A DNA stretch of 64,000 nt from Mixophyes australis. Taxonomy: Eukaryota > Chordata > Amphibia > Anura > Limnodynastidae. Of the stretch, positions 21,490 to 34,229 are shown one piece after another; position 1 is the first letter of the stretch; each line of letters starts with the position of its first letter. The position numbers were made by a program, and so were the translations under genes. The notes beneath the pieces are model-generated. The model made no database searches, was not told where the DNA came from, and saw only the letters and a list, made by a program, of their open reading frames with translations. The DNA is taken from contig JAVHZZ010000010.1 of assembly GCA_036250195.1 (NCBI GenBank), positions 84,182,757 to 84,246,756 on the forward strand. The letters run 5' to 3'.

Positions 21490-24400
21490 CTAAGAAGCTG
21501 GAAGTGGAGCCTGATGAAAAGTGTACCAGGGGTCCCAGATCTTGTGGAAATTTAGAATTTTATCATGGAGCAAGCTGGTGATATATTCCATTGAGGCTAT
21601 GTACCAGGTACGTGAGACTATGCTGTTGAGGCTTGGGGGATGCCGGGACTTCCATTCTTTCGCTATCTGCAAGCGGGTAGCGGCACATAGGTGCTGTATA
21701 AGTCTGTCTGCCCTTTTGTTGAGCGACTTGACCCGGGAGCACAGCAGCATGACCATTGGGTCAGGGGTTATTTCAAATTCTAAAATTCTCGAGATTAAAA
21801 TCAGCGACCTGGGACCAAATATTGAAAATACCAGGGCATGTCCACCAAATGTGGTAGAATGAGCCCACCTCTCCACAGCCCCTCCAGCATAGGTCCGAGG
21901 CACCAGGGTATATTGTGTGCAGTTTAGTTTGGACTAAGTACCATCTTGTGTACACTTTAAATGTGTTCTCTCTAATTGAGGTATTGATGGAGATTTTAGA
22001 GATCCTGGTTCTAAGCCGGGACCATCCCTCCTGACTCAAGTCTCTACCAGTATCCTGAAGCCAAGCAACCTCGAATGGTTCAATGAGCTCAGGATCAGGG
22101 CGCAGAAAAACATGGTATACTAAAGAAATCAACCCAGAAGCTCCTATACGGTTCACACAGCTCCTCTCAAAAGGTGTAGGATCACGTAGTTTAGATGATC
22201 TACACAATGCCTGTATAAAGCCTCTGATTTGGATATAAGCAAAATGCAAGGACGAAGGAAGGCCTTTTTTCTCTCTCATTTCCGAGAAGGTTCGGGGTGA
22301 ATATTTTCCAAGAATGTGGGTGAATTGAGTGATACCCACGTCCTGCCAAGGACGCATGTACGATTTGACATTTCCTAGAGGGAAGTCTGGATGGTGCCAT
22401 AGTGGGGTTAATGGAGAAGGGAACGTAGTGAGCTCCCATTTTCTGTTAAGTTTGTCCCAAAGGTTAAGTGTAAATTGGATGGACGGATGCAAATAGACCG
22501 AGGCCGGCCTCTGATTCCTGGGGAGCCAAGGGAGCGAGTTCAAATTGTGATCTGGTGTATGGGCGTTCTCTAAATCTACCCATCTCTTGACTCCCGGGGG
22601 AGAATGCCAGGAAATTATGTGGCTAAGATTGACTGCCTGGAAGTATCTTTCAAAAATTGGGAGTCCATATCCTCCCGAGTGGGTGGATTTAGCCAAACAC
22701 GCTCGTTTAAGTCTCGATTTTTTCCCCTGCCAGATAAATTTGCCACACATTGATTGTAGATTTGCTAGTACTGTGCCTGGGATTGTTATGGGCAACGTCT
22801 GGAACAGATAAAGGACTCTAGGTAAAACATTCATCTTAATTACACTAATTCTGCCGAACCAAGAGATAAAGAGCGGGTCCCACTTATTAAGATCTTTTTT
22901 TATAGATTCAAGAAGGGGGGTATAATTAGCATGGAACAGTTGGTTGTATTCTTTCGTAATTTGGACTCCTAGGTAGCGAAGTGCCTTGGGGCGCCATTGA
23001 AACTTGAATGAGGTTTCGAGTATGTTTTTGGTAACTACGGGAATTTGGAGTGAGAGAGCTTCTGATTTAGTATTATTAATTTTGTAATCTGACAGAGATC
23101 CATATTCCTTGAGTTCTACAAGTAGGTTTGGAAGTGAGATGAGGGGATTGGAAAGTGTCAGCAGGACGTTGTCAGCGAATAAAGAGATTTTAAAGTGCCG
23201 GGGTCCTATTCTGATCCCAGTGATGTCAGGATTACGTCTTATGGCAGCGGCTAATGGTTCGATGCACAAGGCATATAATAAAGGGGACAGGGGACACCCC
23301 TGTCTGGTGCCGTTACTTAAGGAAAAAGCCTGGGATAAAAGCCCGTTAGTCAATACTGAAGATGAGGGGCAATTATACAGGGCCTGAATGACCGCTAGGA
23401 AAGCCCCATTTAACCCAAAGCGTCTAAGTGTGCAAAACATGAAGGGCCATGAGAGTCTGTCGAAGGCTTTTTCAGCGTCCAGAGCCAAAACAACAGATGG
23501 GATCCTATTATGATTGATATGGGCCATTATGTCAATTGTACGTCTTGTGTTGTCTAGAGCCTGCCTAAAGGGGACAAAGCCCACCTGGTCCGGAAAAACC
23601 AGAGTTGGCATATATGTGTTTAGACGGTTAGCCAGGATTTTAGCGAATAATTTAATATCGGCGTTAATTAGTGAGATTGGCCGATAACTGGAGCAGCATG
23701 TTGGGTCTTTATTTGGCTTGGGAATTACCACTATGGTAGAGCGGGAGGAGTCAGCATGAAATTTACCCCCTGTTAAAATATAATTAAACAACTGGGTCAG
23801 CTGGGGCACTAGTTCCTTGGAGAAGGTCTTATAATACAACATCGTATACCCGTCGGGGCCAGGGGCCTTAGAGTTCTTTTGTGATTTTAGTGCCAAGGTT
23901 ACCTCCTCTCCGGAGATGGCGTCATTAAGAGTAGAGGCCTGATGAGGAGATAGTGTAGGTAGAGAACATTTGTCTAGGTATGAGTTAATAGCTTGGGGGG
24001 AGGCTCCAGGAGAGGTATTTTCCCTATGGAGATTGTACAGGTTCTCATAATAGTCATGAAAAGCATCATTTATGGTCCTAGGATCATGGGACAAATTCCC
24101 TTTTTTATTTCTAATTGAGCTAATTAATTGGGAGACCCGTTTAGCTCTTAATCTCCTGGCCAGAATGGAATCGGCTTTGTTGCCTTTCTCATAAAAAGTT
24201 TGACTTAGCCATCTAAGTTGGCGTTCAGTTTTTTCTGCTAAAATCAATTGAATTTCCCCCCGAGTTTTTTGAATCTTTTGTAATAGTGAGTGGACGTTAG
24301 ACTTCTTATGTAAAGTTTCTAGGTCTTGGAGATGAAGGGTAAGCTTATTAAGAGACTCGTTCTGCTCTTTTTTCCTACGAGAGGCAAACTGAATGATATC

Positions 24401-25312
24401 TCCCCGAATAACCGCCTTGTGCGCTTCCCAAATTGAGGAGATCCGAGCCTCAGAGTTAGAATTAATTTCAAAATATCTTGTTATATTGCTAGCTATGAGA
24501 TCTTTAAACCCAGGGAGTTTAAGGAGAGTCTCGTTCAATCTCCAAGAGGTTCTACCCCTAGGGTTCTGCAAGAGGTCGACCGTGAGTGATAGAATGGAGT
24601 GGTCAGACCAAGTATTAGGGATTATGTCTGCCTTCTTTATATGTTGGAAAATGTTCGCACAGCCCATAAACATATTGATCCGGGAGTATGATTGATGGGG
24701 AAAAGAGTAGAACGTATAATCCCTAGAGGTGGGGTATAGAGCACGCCAAATATCAAATAGGCCGGCCTCGATCGCCTGTTTTTGTAGGCTTTTAGTATGT
24801 GAGGATGAGGGGGAGGAGTATCGAGAAGCTGATCTGTCTAGGAGAGGGGACATAACAGTGTTAAAGTCCCCCCCTAGAAGGAGCAAGCCCTTCCGGGACT
24901 GATGTAGCTCCGCAAAAAAATGTGGAAAGAAAGACGTCTGACCTGTATTGGGAGCATAAATGTTGGCCAGGGTTATGTCTAGATGACCAATCTTTCCCGT
25001 CAGGATGAGAAATCGGCCTTCGGGGTCGTCCTTGATTGTTGACACGGTAAAAGGAACAGAGTTGCGAAGGAGAATGGCAACTCCGTTCTTCTTTGAGGGG
25101 TGAGAGGAGTAGTAGACGTTGGAGTACCTTCTTGAGGTCAGGGAAGGATGGCCGCTTGCTCTGAGATGGGTCTCCTGTAAAAAGACTATATCGCCATTAA
25201 GTTTATGTAATGTGTGAAACAACATAGAGCGTTTCTGAGGTGTGTTCAGCCCCTTAGCATTAAGGGAGAGCGATGTGAAAGACATAGTCGGTAGTTTACA
25301 GGGGGACACCAA
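21490..25312 (-). pseudogene. LINE ORF2: endonuclease-reverse transcriptase, inactivated
   Basis: An uninterrupted frame of 1179 codons from 25312 ends at 21773. The homologous C-terminus continues in another frame to 21490, so one frameshift lies near 21775-21800. The APE-type endonuclease is at residues about 10-245: SLNAKGLN, FLQETHL, GGDFN and SDHS are present, but the expected SRID is SRIN (N213, codon at 24674-24676). The reverse transcriptase spans about 470-780 with APGPDG, PISLINADIKLFAKILANRL, ALDAEKAFDR and GTRQGCPLSPLLYAL. Its catalytic FADD reads FADN (N715, codon at 23168-23170). A C-terminal CWRGCG...HIWWTCP zinc-knuckle-like motif is present. Enzyme activity is predicted lost at both steps of target-primed reverse transcription. 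Confidence 0.93.
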
Positions 25313-25861
25313 GTATTGAGATGCTATCTGTTAGACTGAAGAAAAAGAAAAAAGGGAGGGAGAGGGGCGAGAAGACAAGGTAGGGAGGATTAGAGAGGAA
25401 AAAAAGGAGGGGAGAGATGATAATATCTGGGAGGGGAAGGGAGGGGAGTAGGTTCAAGCCTCACAGGCAGAGGTGAGACCTACTAGGTTCGTGCCTATAA
25501 ACCAAAATAAACTGAAAAACTAGGCAGTCTATGCCTACTAGATAATCTAGAACAAGGCACAGGGTGTGGGAATGCGTCTAAGTTTTGAACTTAACTATAA
25601 ACAGTAACTAATTCCCGAAGTAAGTGGGTGCGCGGCTGAGAGGACAGGATGCGTCCCCCGCCTGGCTATATAAAAAGTAATAAAGTTGAACAACAGCAAA
25701 TTAGTAAATCAGTGGACTCTGTATCTGCTGTGAAGAGGAGCATACATAACAATAGCAACATTAACTATATGTAGAAAAAATGTAATAAGATAAGGACATT
25801 TATAATTTGAAGAAAATATTAACGTTACAATCCTCCCGTGCAGGAGAAACAATTATTCAAA
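25313..25861 (-). other. LINE inter-ORF spacer
   Basis: 549 bp between the ORF1 stop and the ORF2 start, purine-rich on the + strand (runs of ggga/gaaa). No coding signal was seen. Confidence 0.7.
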
Positions 25862-26789
25862 TCAGGGGGGGCGAAGAGACGACCTTCGGGCGTCTCCTTC
25901 GCCAGTCCTGTCGAGACGGGAGAGGTTCAACTTGTGGATTAGATCTTTTCCTTCATTTGGCGTGCGAATCGACTCTTGCCGACCTTCTATTTCAATTATA
26001 AGGCGGAAAGGAAAACCCCATCGGTATTTATATCCATTTTCCCTAAGGAGACGTGTAACGTCCCTGAGGTCGCGCCTTTTGGCTATCGTTGATGGGGCCA
26101 GGTCCTGGAATACTTGTATCTGGCATCCCTCATGTAAGGTGTAAGAGGTGTTCCTGACTGCATTGGATATAAGTTGCTTGGTCTTAAAAGTGAGTAAACG
26201 CAATATCACATCCCCAGGGGGTTCGGAGTCCTTTGGACGGGGTCTCAGGGCCCTGTAGATTCGCTCAATCTGTATCGGGTGATTAGAGAGTGAGGAGTTT
26301 AGTGAGGAGAAAAATTTGCACGCATATTCCTCAAGATCTCTAGGTTCGACAGATTCGGGGATGTTACGCAGTCTCAAGTTGTTTTGACGTTCTCTATTTT
26401 CCACATCCTCAAGCTTGTCCCTCATGAAGTCATTTTCTTTTAATAGGAAGTCCAAATCCTGTGAAGCATTATTTTGGAATTTAGCCGAAGACTCCATCTT
26501 GTCTTCAAGAACTGTGGTTCTTTTGGAAATTATGGCCATCTCTGATTTGAGATCCCCTATTGCTTTCTGAAGGTCTTCAGAGAATGCATTAGTACGCTCC
26601 ACTATCAGGTTACGTAATTCTGCAAAATCTGCCTTGGTAGAGGGAGCTGTAGTAACTGGAGGATCTTGATCGCCGTGATCCCCCTGAGGAAAACGGGGGG
26701 GGAGGAGTGGGCGCTTTGTTGTGACGGGAGAAGTGTTGTGTTATTTCTCCTGTTGCGCCCTTGCGACCTCTACCCGCTGATTTATTCAT
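25862..26789 (-). pseudogene. LINE ORF1 protein with N-terminal frameshift
   Basis: The 3' 246 codons from 26602 are open. A coiled coil (about EDLQKAIGDLKSEMAII to LLKENDFM) is followed by an RRM-like region (RQNNLRLRNIPES) and a C-terminal domain (AKRRDLRDVTRLLRENG), the layout of L1 ORF1p, an RNA-binding trimer. The probable start is ATG at 26787-26789 (MNKSAGRGRKG). Its frame is lost at a run of eight C on the coding strand (26695-26702), after which the homologous frame continues through KADFAELRNLI to 26602. The single-base slip in a homopolymer could be a real mutation or a sequencing error. Confidence 0.85.
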
Positions 26790-28037
26790 GTTGGATGCAG
26801 AGTCTGTGATGAAGCTCTTTGCTGTTGCTGGGAGTAAGACAGACAGGCGGGGGACTAATCCATGTGGTCTAGGTATACATAATTATTAGCGAGGGTGTGA
26901 AGTAGAACGGTGGGCGATTATTTTAATGTCCAGCGATAGAATTCCTAGAAATTCTTGCAGATCTTATATAGCTCCGGGGGCTCAAACATACAGTTGTGTC
27001 GATTTGGTTAAATAAATCCAAACTCAGCCTTTTCTGGGGATAATAAGCTTAGATGCCATATACACTTGTACTTGCGAGCTCTTTTGCAGCAAAAACTCTG
27101 TATCTGGGAAGCGGCCCGTAGCTAAGCCGACTGTTCCGGCCCAGAAAATTCGTCCCCTAGAAAGGGTACCCGGTGGGGGTCTGAATTATAACAAATGGTT
27201 CCCTCTGTAGGTTTCTTTGCCTCAGGGCAATTGATGTCAGCCGAGAGTGGGGTTATGGGTGATAGGGACTACTTCAGCAGGCTGCTGGAGTGGATTGTAG
27301 GCTTATGGGTGGTGAGGGCCTTTCTCCACAGGGCCTAACAGGCAGCTTATCTTTTTACCCACTACAGGAGTGGACTGTATTGTAGTTGATCTAGACATAG
27401 GTAGGGAATATTGACTCACCGCCAGGTGGACCACAAAAGCAGGCCAATTCAGCTCCCTGGGAGCAGGAAAGGAGAATCAGGTCTCCACTCAGATATCTGC
27501 GTCCCGGCTGCAGCTTTCACCATGTAAGTCCCGAGTGAGTCCTGGTGCCAAAGGAGGGTGAGTCCTAGTTGCAGGATGCAGGTCTCAGCCAACCAGTTCA
27601 GAGGAGGGACCGTGGAGGGAGACAATTCCGGAACAAGATGGCGTCCGGACGGGCCAGAAATTGAGGCCGCGGCTTCCCACAGCGGGATAGGCCTCACGGG
27701 TGCGGGAGAGCTTGGGAGTGCAGAGCTCACTCCAGGGTGGATCCGGAGCGCAGCGGCGGCTGCCGGTAAGTAGCGGGAGTTGCGTGTGGCTATTTTCCAG
27801 GTCTCAGCACCAATATAGGCACTTAGCGGTGCAGGAGACCGCTCTGAGCGCGGGGATGTGTGTCGGAGCCACGGGCTCTGGAGGGCTCAGTATGCCGCCA
27901 TAGCGGAGGGGGATTCAGTGCTGCCCAGGAACGTTCACAGCGGGGCCTCAGTGGCTCAATAACAGGGGGTCTGCTGTCTTAGAAGCCGGAGCTCAGTCCC
28001 CACACGTCCGATACCGATGGCTACCAAGCCACGCCCC
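26790..28037 (-). promoter_or_regulatory. LINE 5' UTR / presumed internal promoter
   Basis: About 1.25 kb of GC-rich sequence between the 5' duplication and ORF1. The first bases of the element on the - strand are GGGGCGTGGCTTGGTAGCC. LINEs of this type carry their promoter in the 5' UTR; no specific binding sites are claimed. Confidence 0.6.
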
Positions 28038-28100
28038 TATGTGTATTGATTTTAAATATTATAGACAGTAAAACCTCTATGTCTATAGAGCTGTATTAAA

Positions 28101-28101
<1 letters not shown>

Positions 28102-28166
<65 letters not shown>
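28102..28166. repeat. (AT)n microsatellite
   Basis: About 32 uninterrupted AT dinucleotides just beyond the 5' end of the LINE. Confidence 0.95.
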
Positions 28167-28171
<5 letters not shown>

Positions 28172-28379
28172 GAGACAGAGCGGCATGTGACCCAATACTA
28201 TACAAAGTCCAACACAGTATCTTCAACACAATAGCCTATTTTCAGGCGGCTACCAGCTCCCAAAGCCAGAAGGTGTATCTGGAATCAATCTAGGAACAAA
28301 AACATAAGGAACAGGGCGCCACAACGGTGTAATACTGTTTGTATGACAGTACTAAGACTGATACATAGAGTGATTAAAA

Positions 28380-28492
28380 AGGGAGCTGCGAGCAAAAAGT
28401 CGGTGTTGAAATTACCGCAATAACGGTATTTAAGAGCACTATTACCGTAATAACGGCAATAGTGCGCAGGCCAATTGAATTCCCCACACTGA
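28380..28492. repeat. Partial copy of the ATTACCG-palindrome MITE
   Basis: Contains gagctgcgagc, several attaccg(t/c)aataacgg(t/c) blocks and the end caattgaattcccc, as in the MITEs at 55458 and 57031. The left terminus is missing. Confidence 0.65.
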
Positions 28493-28697
28493 AACTGAAA
28501 GCAGAGGGGAAGCAAAAGGAATTTATTATGAAGATAAAGCCGCTACTTTGGTAACTGAAACATTGTTTGCAAGCATTAAAGTAATGATTGTGATCAAACC
28601 TTAAACTTAGTTCAAGAAGTAGGAAGCTTTTGTACACAGGGAAATATTAAGAGACATAGAGAGTTAAACTTTAAAGCCAGCAGCCACAGTTACTGTT

Positions 28698-28766
28698 AAA
28701 CCTGATAAATATTGTCTGTACAGCACTGCCGAATAGGCAATGCTATATAAACAAATGATGATGATG
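28698..28766 (+). repeat. V-SINE/LINE 3' tail fragment
   Basis: tgtctgtacagcactg...aatgctatataaacaaatgatgatgatga matches the last 65 bp of the SINE at 57.9-58.2 kb. Confidence 0.7.
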
Positions 28767-29882
28767 ATTCCCTGTGGGTTGATTCATAAATCAAATTAAC
28801 AAAAACCTCATAACATACTAGATTTACTACCATCAAACTAGGTTTTACCTTACAGAGGTAATCCCACATATCAATAAGCATAAGTAACTAAGCAGCAATG
28901 TAGTTAGGAATACATTAGGCAAAGTAAGGCTCATCTACCTGGAAATGCTTTTAATGTGTATTTACTTAGTTTATGTTGCAAATTATACCTTAGAAATGAG
29001 GAAATCATCAAAATAAGACTTACAATGGAATGATAGGGCAGATTGTAGTAGATATTACAGCTTGGCAAAGAAAATCACTTTGAAGGCATTAATATTTCCA
29101 CTGGGTCAAAAAGGCAACTTAAATGTCAAAATCAAAGGGTCAGAGGCATGGAATAAAACTGAGAAGAGCTCATATAATAGGGTATATAAGTTTTTTTTCT
29201 ACTGTAACCGGAAATGTAGCATGATGGGGTAAATCATTGTTCAAGTGAAAAATTACAAACATTGTAAAAATTTCCAGACCAATAAAAAATAATTACAAGT
29301 AAATATTGCTTCTCATATACAGTTTTGCGTCATAGATGACATCTGTTGTTCAGATAGTGAACCAAATTGTGTACACAGTTACATACTCTGCTTGTGTAAC
29401 AATGGTTGTGGAAATTCAGGATATGGTTGTTTAAACAGAAAGAAAAGTAGAACCTAACTCATTTATTACAATGTAGGCAACTTTATGGATTGAGCAATGT
29501 TTACAAAGACATAAAATACAAGAATTTAGACACGTAAACTATTACTGCAATGAGGCCGATTTCAAATGAGTGCTCTGATCAGTACCAGATTTTGGTTTGT
29601 AGCGCCGGCGTCCTGGGTGGACTGCACATGCGCACTAAAGCACAACAGTGGTGGCAGAGTACTTAATCTCCCAGCAGCCTTAGGGAATAGTGCTGGCACC
29701 TAGAATCACGCAGAGGTGGTGCAGAAGGGTGGTATGCTGGGAAGACGGTGGTCGGAGCTGAAGGACGCATGGAGGAGTAAGTGTGAGCTGGGAGGAGAGA
29801 CAGGAGACAGAAAGAGGAAGGAAAGGTCTGTCACAGCAGAGAAACAAAGCTGCTGGCTGAAGCACCAGGTAGTGAGAGAAAA
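28767..29882. other. No recognisable gene
   Basis: AT-rich DNA; from about 29600 it is GC-richer and purine-rich (ggaggagagacaggagacag). No exon was supported. Confidence 0.4.
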
Positions 29883-32140
29883 GGATAATATCATAGAGAC
29901 CCATTCAGCTAGATCTGTGCCCCTTCTACTAATATCATTGGACGCAGAGAAAGCATTCCGCAGAATTCACTGGGAATACATGTATGCGGTCCTACTAAAG
30001 TTTGGTTTTGCAGGGTCCTTCCTGCAAGCCATTGCTACCCTGTACACTACTCACTCGGCCAGGGTCTTCAGCAATGGGTTCCTTTCCTCTGCCTTTCCAA
30101 TTACCAACGGCACCAGACAAGGCTGCCCTCTCTCCCCTCTGCTCTTTGCTTTGACGATGGAACCCCTGGCCGCTAAGATCCGACTGGCAGAATATGTGAA
30201 AGCTACAGTCATCGGTACTTATCATCACAAGATTTGCCTCTTTGCGGATGACTTATTACTTTTTGTTACAAAACCTGAGTCTTCTATGTCCGCCCTATCA
30301 CGAATTTTGCAGGAATACACAGAGGTATCTTATCATAAGCTTAATACTTCTAAATCAGAGACTCTAGGGGTGGCCATCATGCATGACTCTTTAAGGTCCC
30401 TAAAATCCTAGTACAAATTTTAATGGTGTCCCCTCTATATGACATATCTAGGCATACATATACCACTGGACCCTAATTTAGTTGTTGAAAGTAACCACCA
30501 GCCATTATTGGGACAGTTCGATAAGATGACCAAATCCTGGGCATATTTTGAGATCTCTTGGATGGGCAAGGTAACAGGTATAAAAATGATGCCGCTTCCA
30601 AAGATCCTGTACTTATTCCACTCTATCCCCTACCTAGTTCCTATGACCCTCCTCAAGACATTTTACACCATCGCATTTAACTTCATCTGAAGTAACAGGT
30701 GTCCCAGACTCTCTAGAGAGCATATGTTTAGATCTAAATTAAGAGGTGGCCTAGCCACTCCTAGACTGGAAACATACCAACACGCTGCTATTCTTGATCA
30801 GCTTAGAGATTGGCAGGCTCCTTCCCCATTAAAACCTTGGGTCACCATTGAGCAGCATAGTTCCTCTCCATTCCCCTTAGTAGACCTCTTGTGGCTGGAT
30901 AAACCCAGTAGACTGAATCCAGTGTCTACACTTAGAAGTGTCAGAGACTCCCTTACTATTTGGGACAAGATGTTGACCCTAGTACCAGAATATCACCTTC
31001 CCTCCTATAGCCTCTCCACAATTGCATTGTCACAATTGATTCCAGATCTCCGCCTAGACTTTTGGTATAGGCGGGGTGCTAGACGAGTGCAGGATCTTTT
31101 GGAAGGAGGGTCATTCCCCCCCTTCTCACAGTTACAAGCCAAATACGATATTCCACCCCGTGACTTCAATAAGTATCTTCAAGTTAGACACTGGATACAA
31201 ACTCGTCCCTTACACCTATCGGAGCTGAAGCCGATCCCCCACTGGTATTCAAATATCCGGGAAACCAATTTAGATATTACAATTTCAGCAGAAGATTGGG
31301 AGAAAATCTTTAAAATGTATATAAGATATCAAAGTGTATCAACCACTCAGAGATGTTGATTAAAGTTGTACATAGGCTGTACCTTACTCCAGACAAGCTC
31401 CATAAAATCTGGCCTTCAGAATGCAAATATTGTTGGAGGAACTGTGGTGAGACTGGTATGCTTATGCACATTTTTTGGACATGTCCTAACCTTCAACCAT
31501 TGTGGGCTGAAATCTTTGATTTAATATCACAGGTTTCTAAATCTAACATTTCCCCCTCTCCGGCTATGGCACTATTACATTTATACCTCCACATCTGCGG
31601 TGCCACAAGCAATGTGTCACTGGTCATATACTTATTGCTGCTGGAGCAGCAATAGCACAGAATTGGAAATCCCCACTAATTCCTTCTCTTTCTAAAATTA
31701 TCACAAAATCCAACATAGTTATGAGATGGAAACTATTGGTTTTAAATACTCTATAGCTGTAGCCTCCCCGCTGGTATGACTACTTTATGGAACATCGACC
31801 CTTACCTGACACTTAAACTCTGATGTGTGTTCTCTGAGTTGTGTATTATTGTCAGACCCAAAGGTACTCATTTTATATTCTGGCTGTCACTATACTTGTC
31901 TTCGACCTCCCCCGTCCTTTCGTCTCCCCACCTTTCATCTAGTTGTCTTTGTCATAAGTATTTTGTAATATATGGTCTGTTAATATATCTTTCCTCCTTT
32001 TTTTTAATTTTTCTTGATGTTTGTCGGCAGTGTTGATTGCTCATTGTATACTAGTTCATGAATTGTAACCAGTAATCACTGCTTTATGTGTTTCATTTTC
32101 TTTTAAAAACTCAATAAAAACCTTTTAAGTTAAAAAAAAA
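29883..32140 (+). pseudogene. 5'-truncated L1/Tx1-type LINE fragment
   Basis: The + strand encodes the RT core (ISLDAEKAF, GTRQGCPLSPLLFAL, CLFADDLLLF near 30236-30265), then MTYLGIHIPLD, SWMGKVTGIKM, a long thumb/connector part (30724-31359) and KYCWRNCGETGMLMHIFWTCP near 31421-31485. The frame is broken at about 30410, 30690 and 31357. AATAAA (32113-32118) and an A run to 32140 mark the 3' end. The endonuclease is missing. The sequence differs clearly from the 21-28 kb LINE, so it is a separate lineage. FADD is intact here, unlike in the full-length copy. Confidence 0.9.
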
Positions 32141-32147
32141 GGACTGA

Positions 32148-32319
32148 GGGCTAGATTTACTAAGCTGGTTTGAAAAAGTGGGGATGTTGCCTATAGCAAC
32201 CAATCAGATTCTAGCTTTCATTTATTGAGTACCTTCTACAAAATGACAGCTAGAATCTGATTGGTTGCTATAGGCAACATCCCCACTTTTTCAAACCCGC
32301 AGCTTAGTAAATCTAGCCC
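32148..32319. mobile_element. GGGCTAGATTTACTAA MITE, copy 3
   Basis: 172 bp, nearly palindromic, with a 3-bp duplication TGA at 32145-32147 and 32320-32322. It lies only a few bases after the poly(A) of the L1 fragment. Confidence 0.88.
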
Positions 32320-32322
32320 TGA

Positions 32323-32831
32323 GTCTTTTATTTTTGCTAGGTAGACAGGGAACTAGTGGGGAGACCAGAAGATTTATGTATAAAAACTCTTTTACAGGAC
32401 TATGCTTTTGTATCAAGGCTGTAGTGCAGGGAGAGATAGGAACTTTGGCACTGAGACACTAAAGATAAAGAGTAATAAAAACCCACTAAAGCTAATTTTT
32501 TGCAGTGGAAATCTTACACAGGTTAAAGTGAAGGAGACAGTGAGTTGCAACATCACAGTAAAAAGGAGTGTACAGCACGCATTTACTACATGTGCATCTA
32601 GGTTGTATTTACCATATGTGAAACAGAAGGAGTATTTGTAAGTTCTCCAGGAAAGATTTATTATTATAGCAGGCAAATAAAGCAACCAGTATCATTGTTG
32701 AAAATCTTGTGTTCTTCGTCAAATAAGTGACTCAGGGACTGTGATTTTGGTCTCATACATTTTGTATTTGTGCATTTACAATCTGGAGTGAACATTTATA
32801 ACTGATTTTCAAATTGCATATTTTATGTTAA
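32323..32831. other. No recognisable feature
   Basis: Unique-looking, AT-rich DNA. Confidence 0.5.
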
Positions 32832-33440
32832 GCTGGGTACACACTACAGAAATGTCATGCAATTATCATACAGATCACACAATAAAAGACTGGTAAGATA
32901 TCGCATTTGTGAGTATACTCCCACCATCATGTTTTATTGTACCAAAGCACATTGTATCGTTTGATTTGGTTTTATAAACTTCCTAAAATTCATGATCAAC
33001 GATGGAGTGATGTTGTGCAAATTTGGAAGTGTGTATGTACTCACGACTGTCAGTCCAACAATTCTGCCGATAATTCTTCCAACAGCCATTCCTATTATTT
33101 GTCTCCTAGGTGCTTTATTTTTAATTTTATGGTTATATGTTTTTCTGCATTTTGTTTTTCTTTGTTGAGTAATACATTTGTATATATTTGCAATTTAGAA
33201 GACCAATCCCTTTGTTCTACTAGTCATATTATGTGTACACTCTAGTACAAGGAGTATAATAATTTTCATAGTGCTTTTTTATGTTTTTGTATGTGGTTTC
33301 TATGTGCCGTGTTGTCTAACTGTAAGATATAAAGCATATGAAAACCAGTGATCTTTTGAGAGCAAATAAATAGTAAACCTTTTAGAGATGCTCCATATGT
33401 CATCTATTTGCTCTTCTGTGCAAGTGATTACAACATCAGT
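32832..33440. repeat. GGGTACACACTA repeat family, copy 2
   Basis: Shares its start (gctgggtacacacta) and an internal block near 33360-33420 (aatagtaaacctttt...tgctccatatgtcat) with the copy at 20511. It is longer and more diverged. Confidence 0.5.
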
Positions 33441-34035
33441 TGTTAACACGTATGCAATGAACATTCTCCTGGGGTTAGATGACTGCACTTTACTCACTTC
33501 AGCCAGATAAATCACACCAGTCCAGTGCTTTGGTTTAAATAGCCTCAGATAGTTTTATTCACTAGCATGAAAATAAAACAAAACAAACAAAATCTTTGCC
33601 ATCTGGTTTCTAACAAATACACAGGCACTCCCTGTCTAAAGTGAGGGGCCTGGTGGCCCACAAATATACAAAACAACAGAACTTACAGATCATAAATTGC
33701 AGCATCGCTCAAGAGCCATCTGACCTCTTCCCCAGGTAATGAGACTGAATGAGCTGCTTTGCAGCCTTTTACCAGCACCATGCAGGTGCAACTCCTGATT
33801 ATCCAGCACTGACACAGGTAATTTAGAAGACCTGGAAATGGGTCTTATGTATGGAGCTCACCTTTCACTCCATACATAACCACAGGGATCCTTACCAGCT
33901 TTTCCTATAGCTGAAGACAACTTTGGGAAGCTCCTTTCCACACACAAATAATATCCCTGGGGCTTTAAACGTACTAGACAGAAGTCTATGAAATATATAT
34001 CTGCCTTTGATGGCTTTACCAGAGCTTATGTCAAA

Positions 34036-34036
<1 letters not shown>
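33441..34036. other. Unassigned, possibly LTR-derived
   Basis: The sequence tttaaatagcctcagatagttttattcac and following text resemble the R/U5 part of an antisense LTR, but no ends or duplication were found. Confidence 0.25.
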
Positions 34037-34037
<1 letters not shown>

Positions 34038-34083
<46 letters not shown>

Positions 34084-34108
34084 CATATCTATCTATCTAT
34101 CTATCTCA

Positions 34109-34161
<53 letters not shown>
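34038..34161. repeat. (TATC)n microsatellite
   Basis: Tetranucleotide repeat with two interruptions (tctcatatc), giving meaningless Y/L/S/I-rich ORFs. Confidence 0.95.
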
Positions 34162-34162
<1 letters not shown>

Positions 34163-34229
34163 CACACTATAGATTTCCACTCTGAAGTTAAATGATATAA
34201 TCTATTATGGGCAGTATAAAACATATGAA

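Larger units (their letters stand above)
21023..28053 (-). mobile_element. Full-length L1/Tx1-type LINE with 16-bp TSD
   Basis: The element body is about 21039-28037 (7.0 kb) on the - strand. A perfect 16-bp duplication tatgtgtattgatttt lies at 21023-21038 and 28038-28053. The 3' end carries AATAAA followed by an A tract (about 21038-21060 on the + strand as T). Order from the 5' end: GC-rich 5' UTR of about 1.25 kb, ORF1, a 549-bp spacer, ORF2, 3' UTR. The T-rich insertion site fits L1-type endonuclease cleavage. The length and intact ends are unusual for a LINE copy. However, both ORFs carry damage (see entries), so it cannot now move on its own. Confidence 0.92.

Noticed and set aside
33988..34195. 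Y/L/S/I-rich ORFs
   Set aside because: Translation of a TATC microsatellite.
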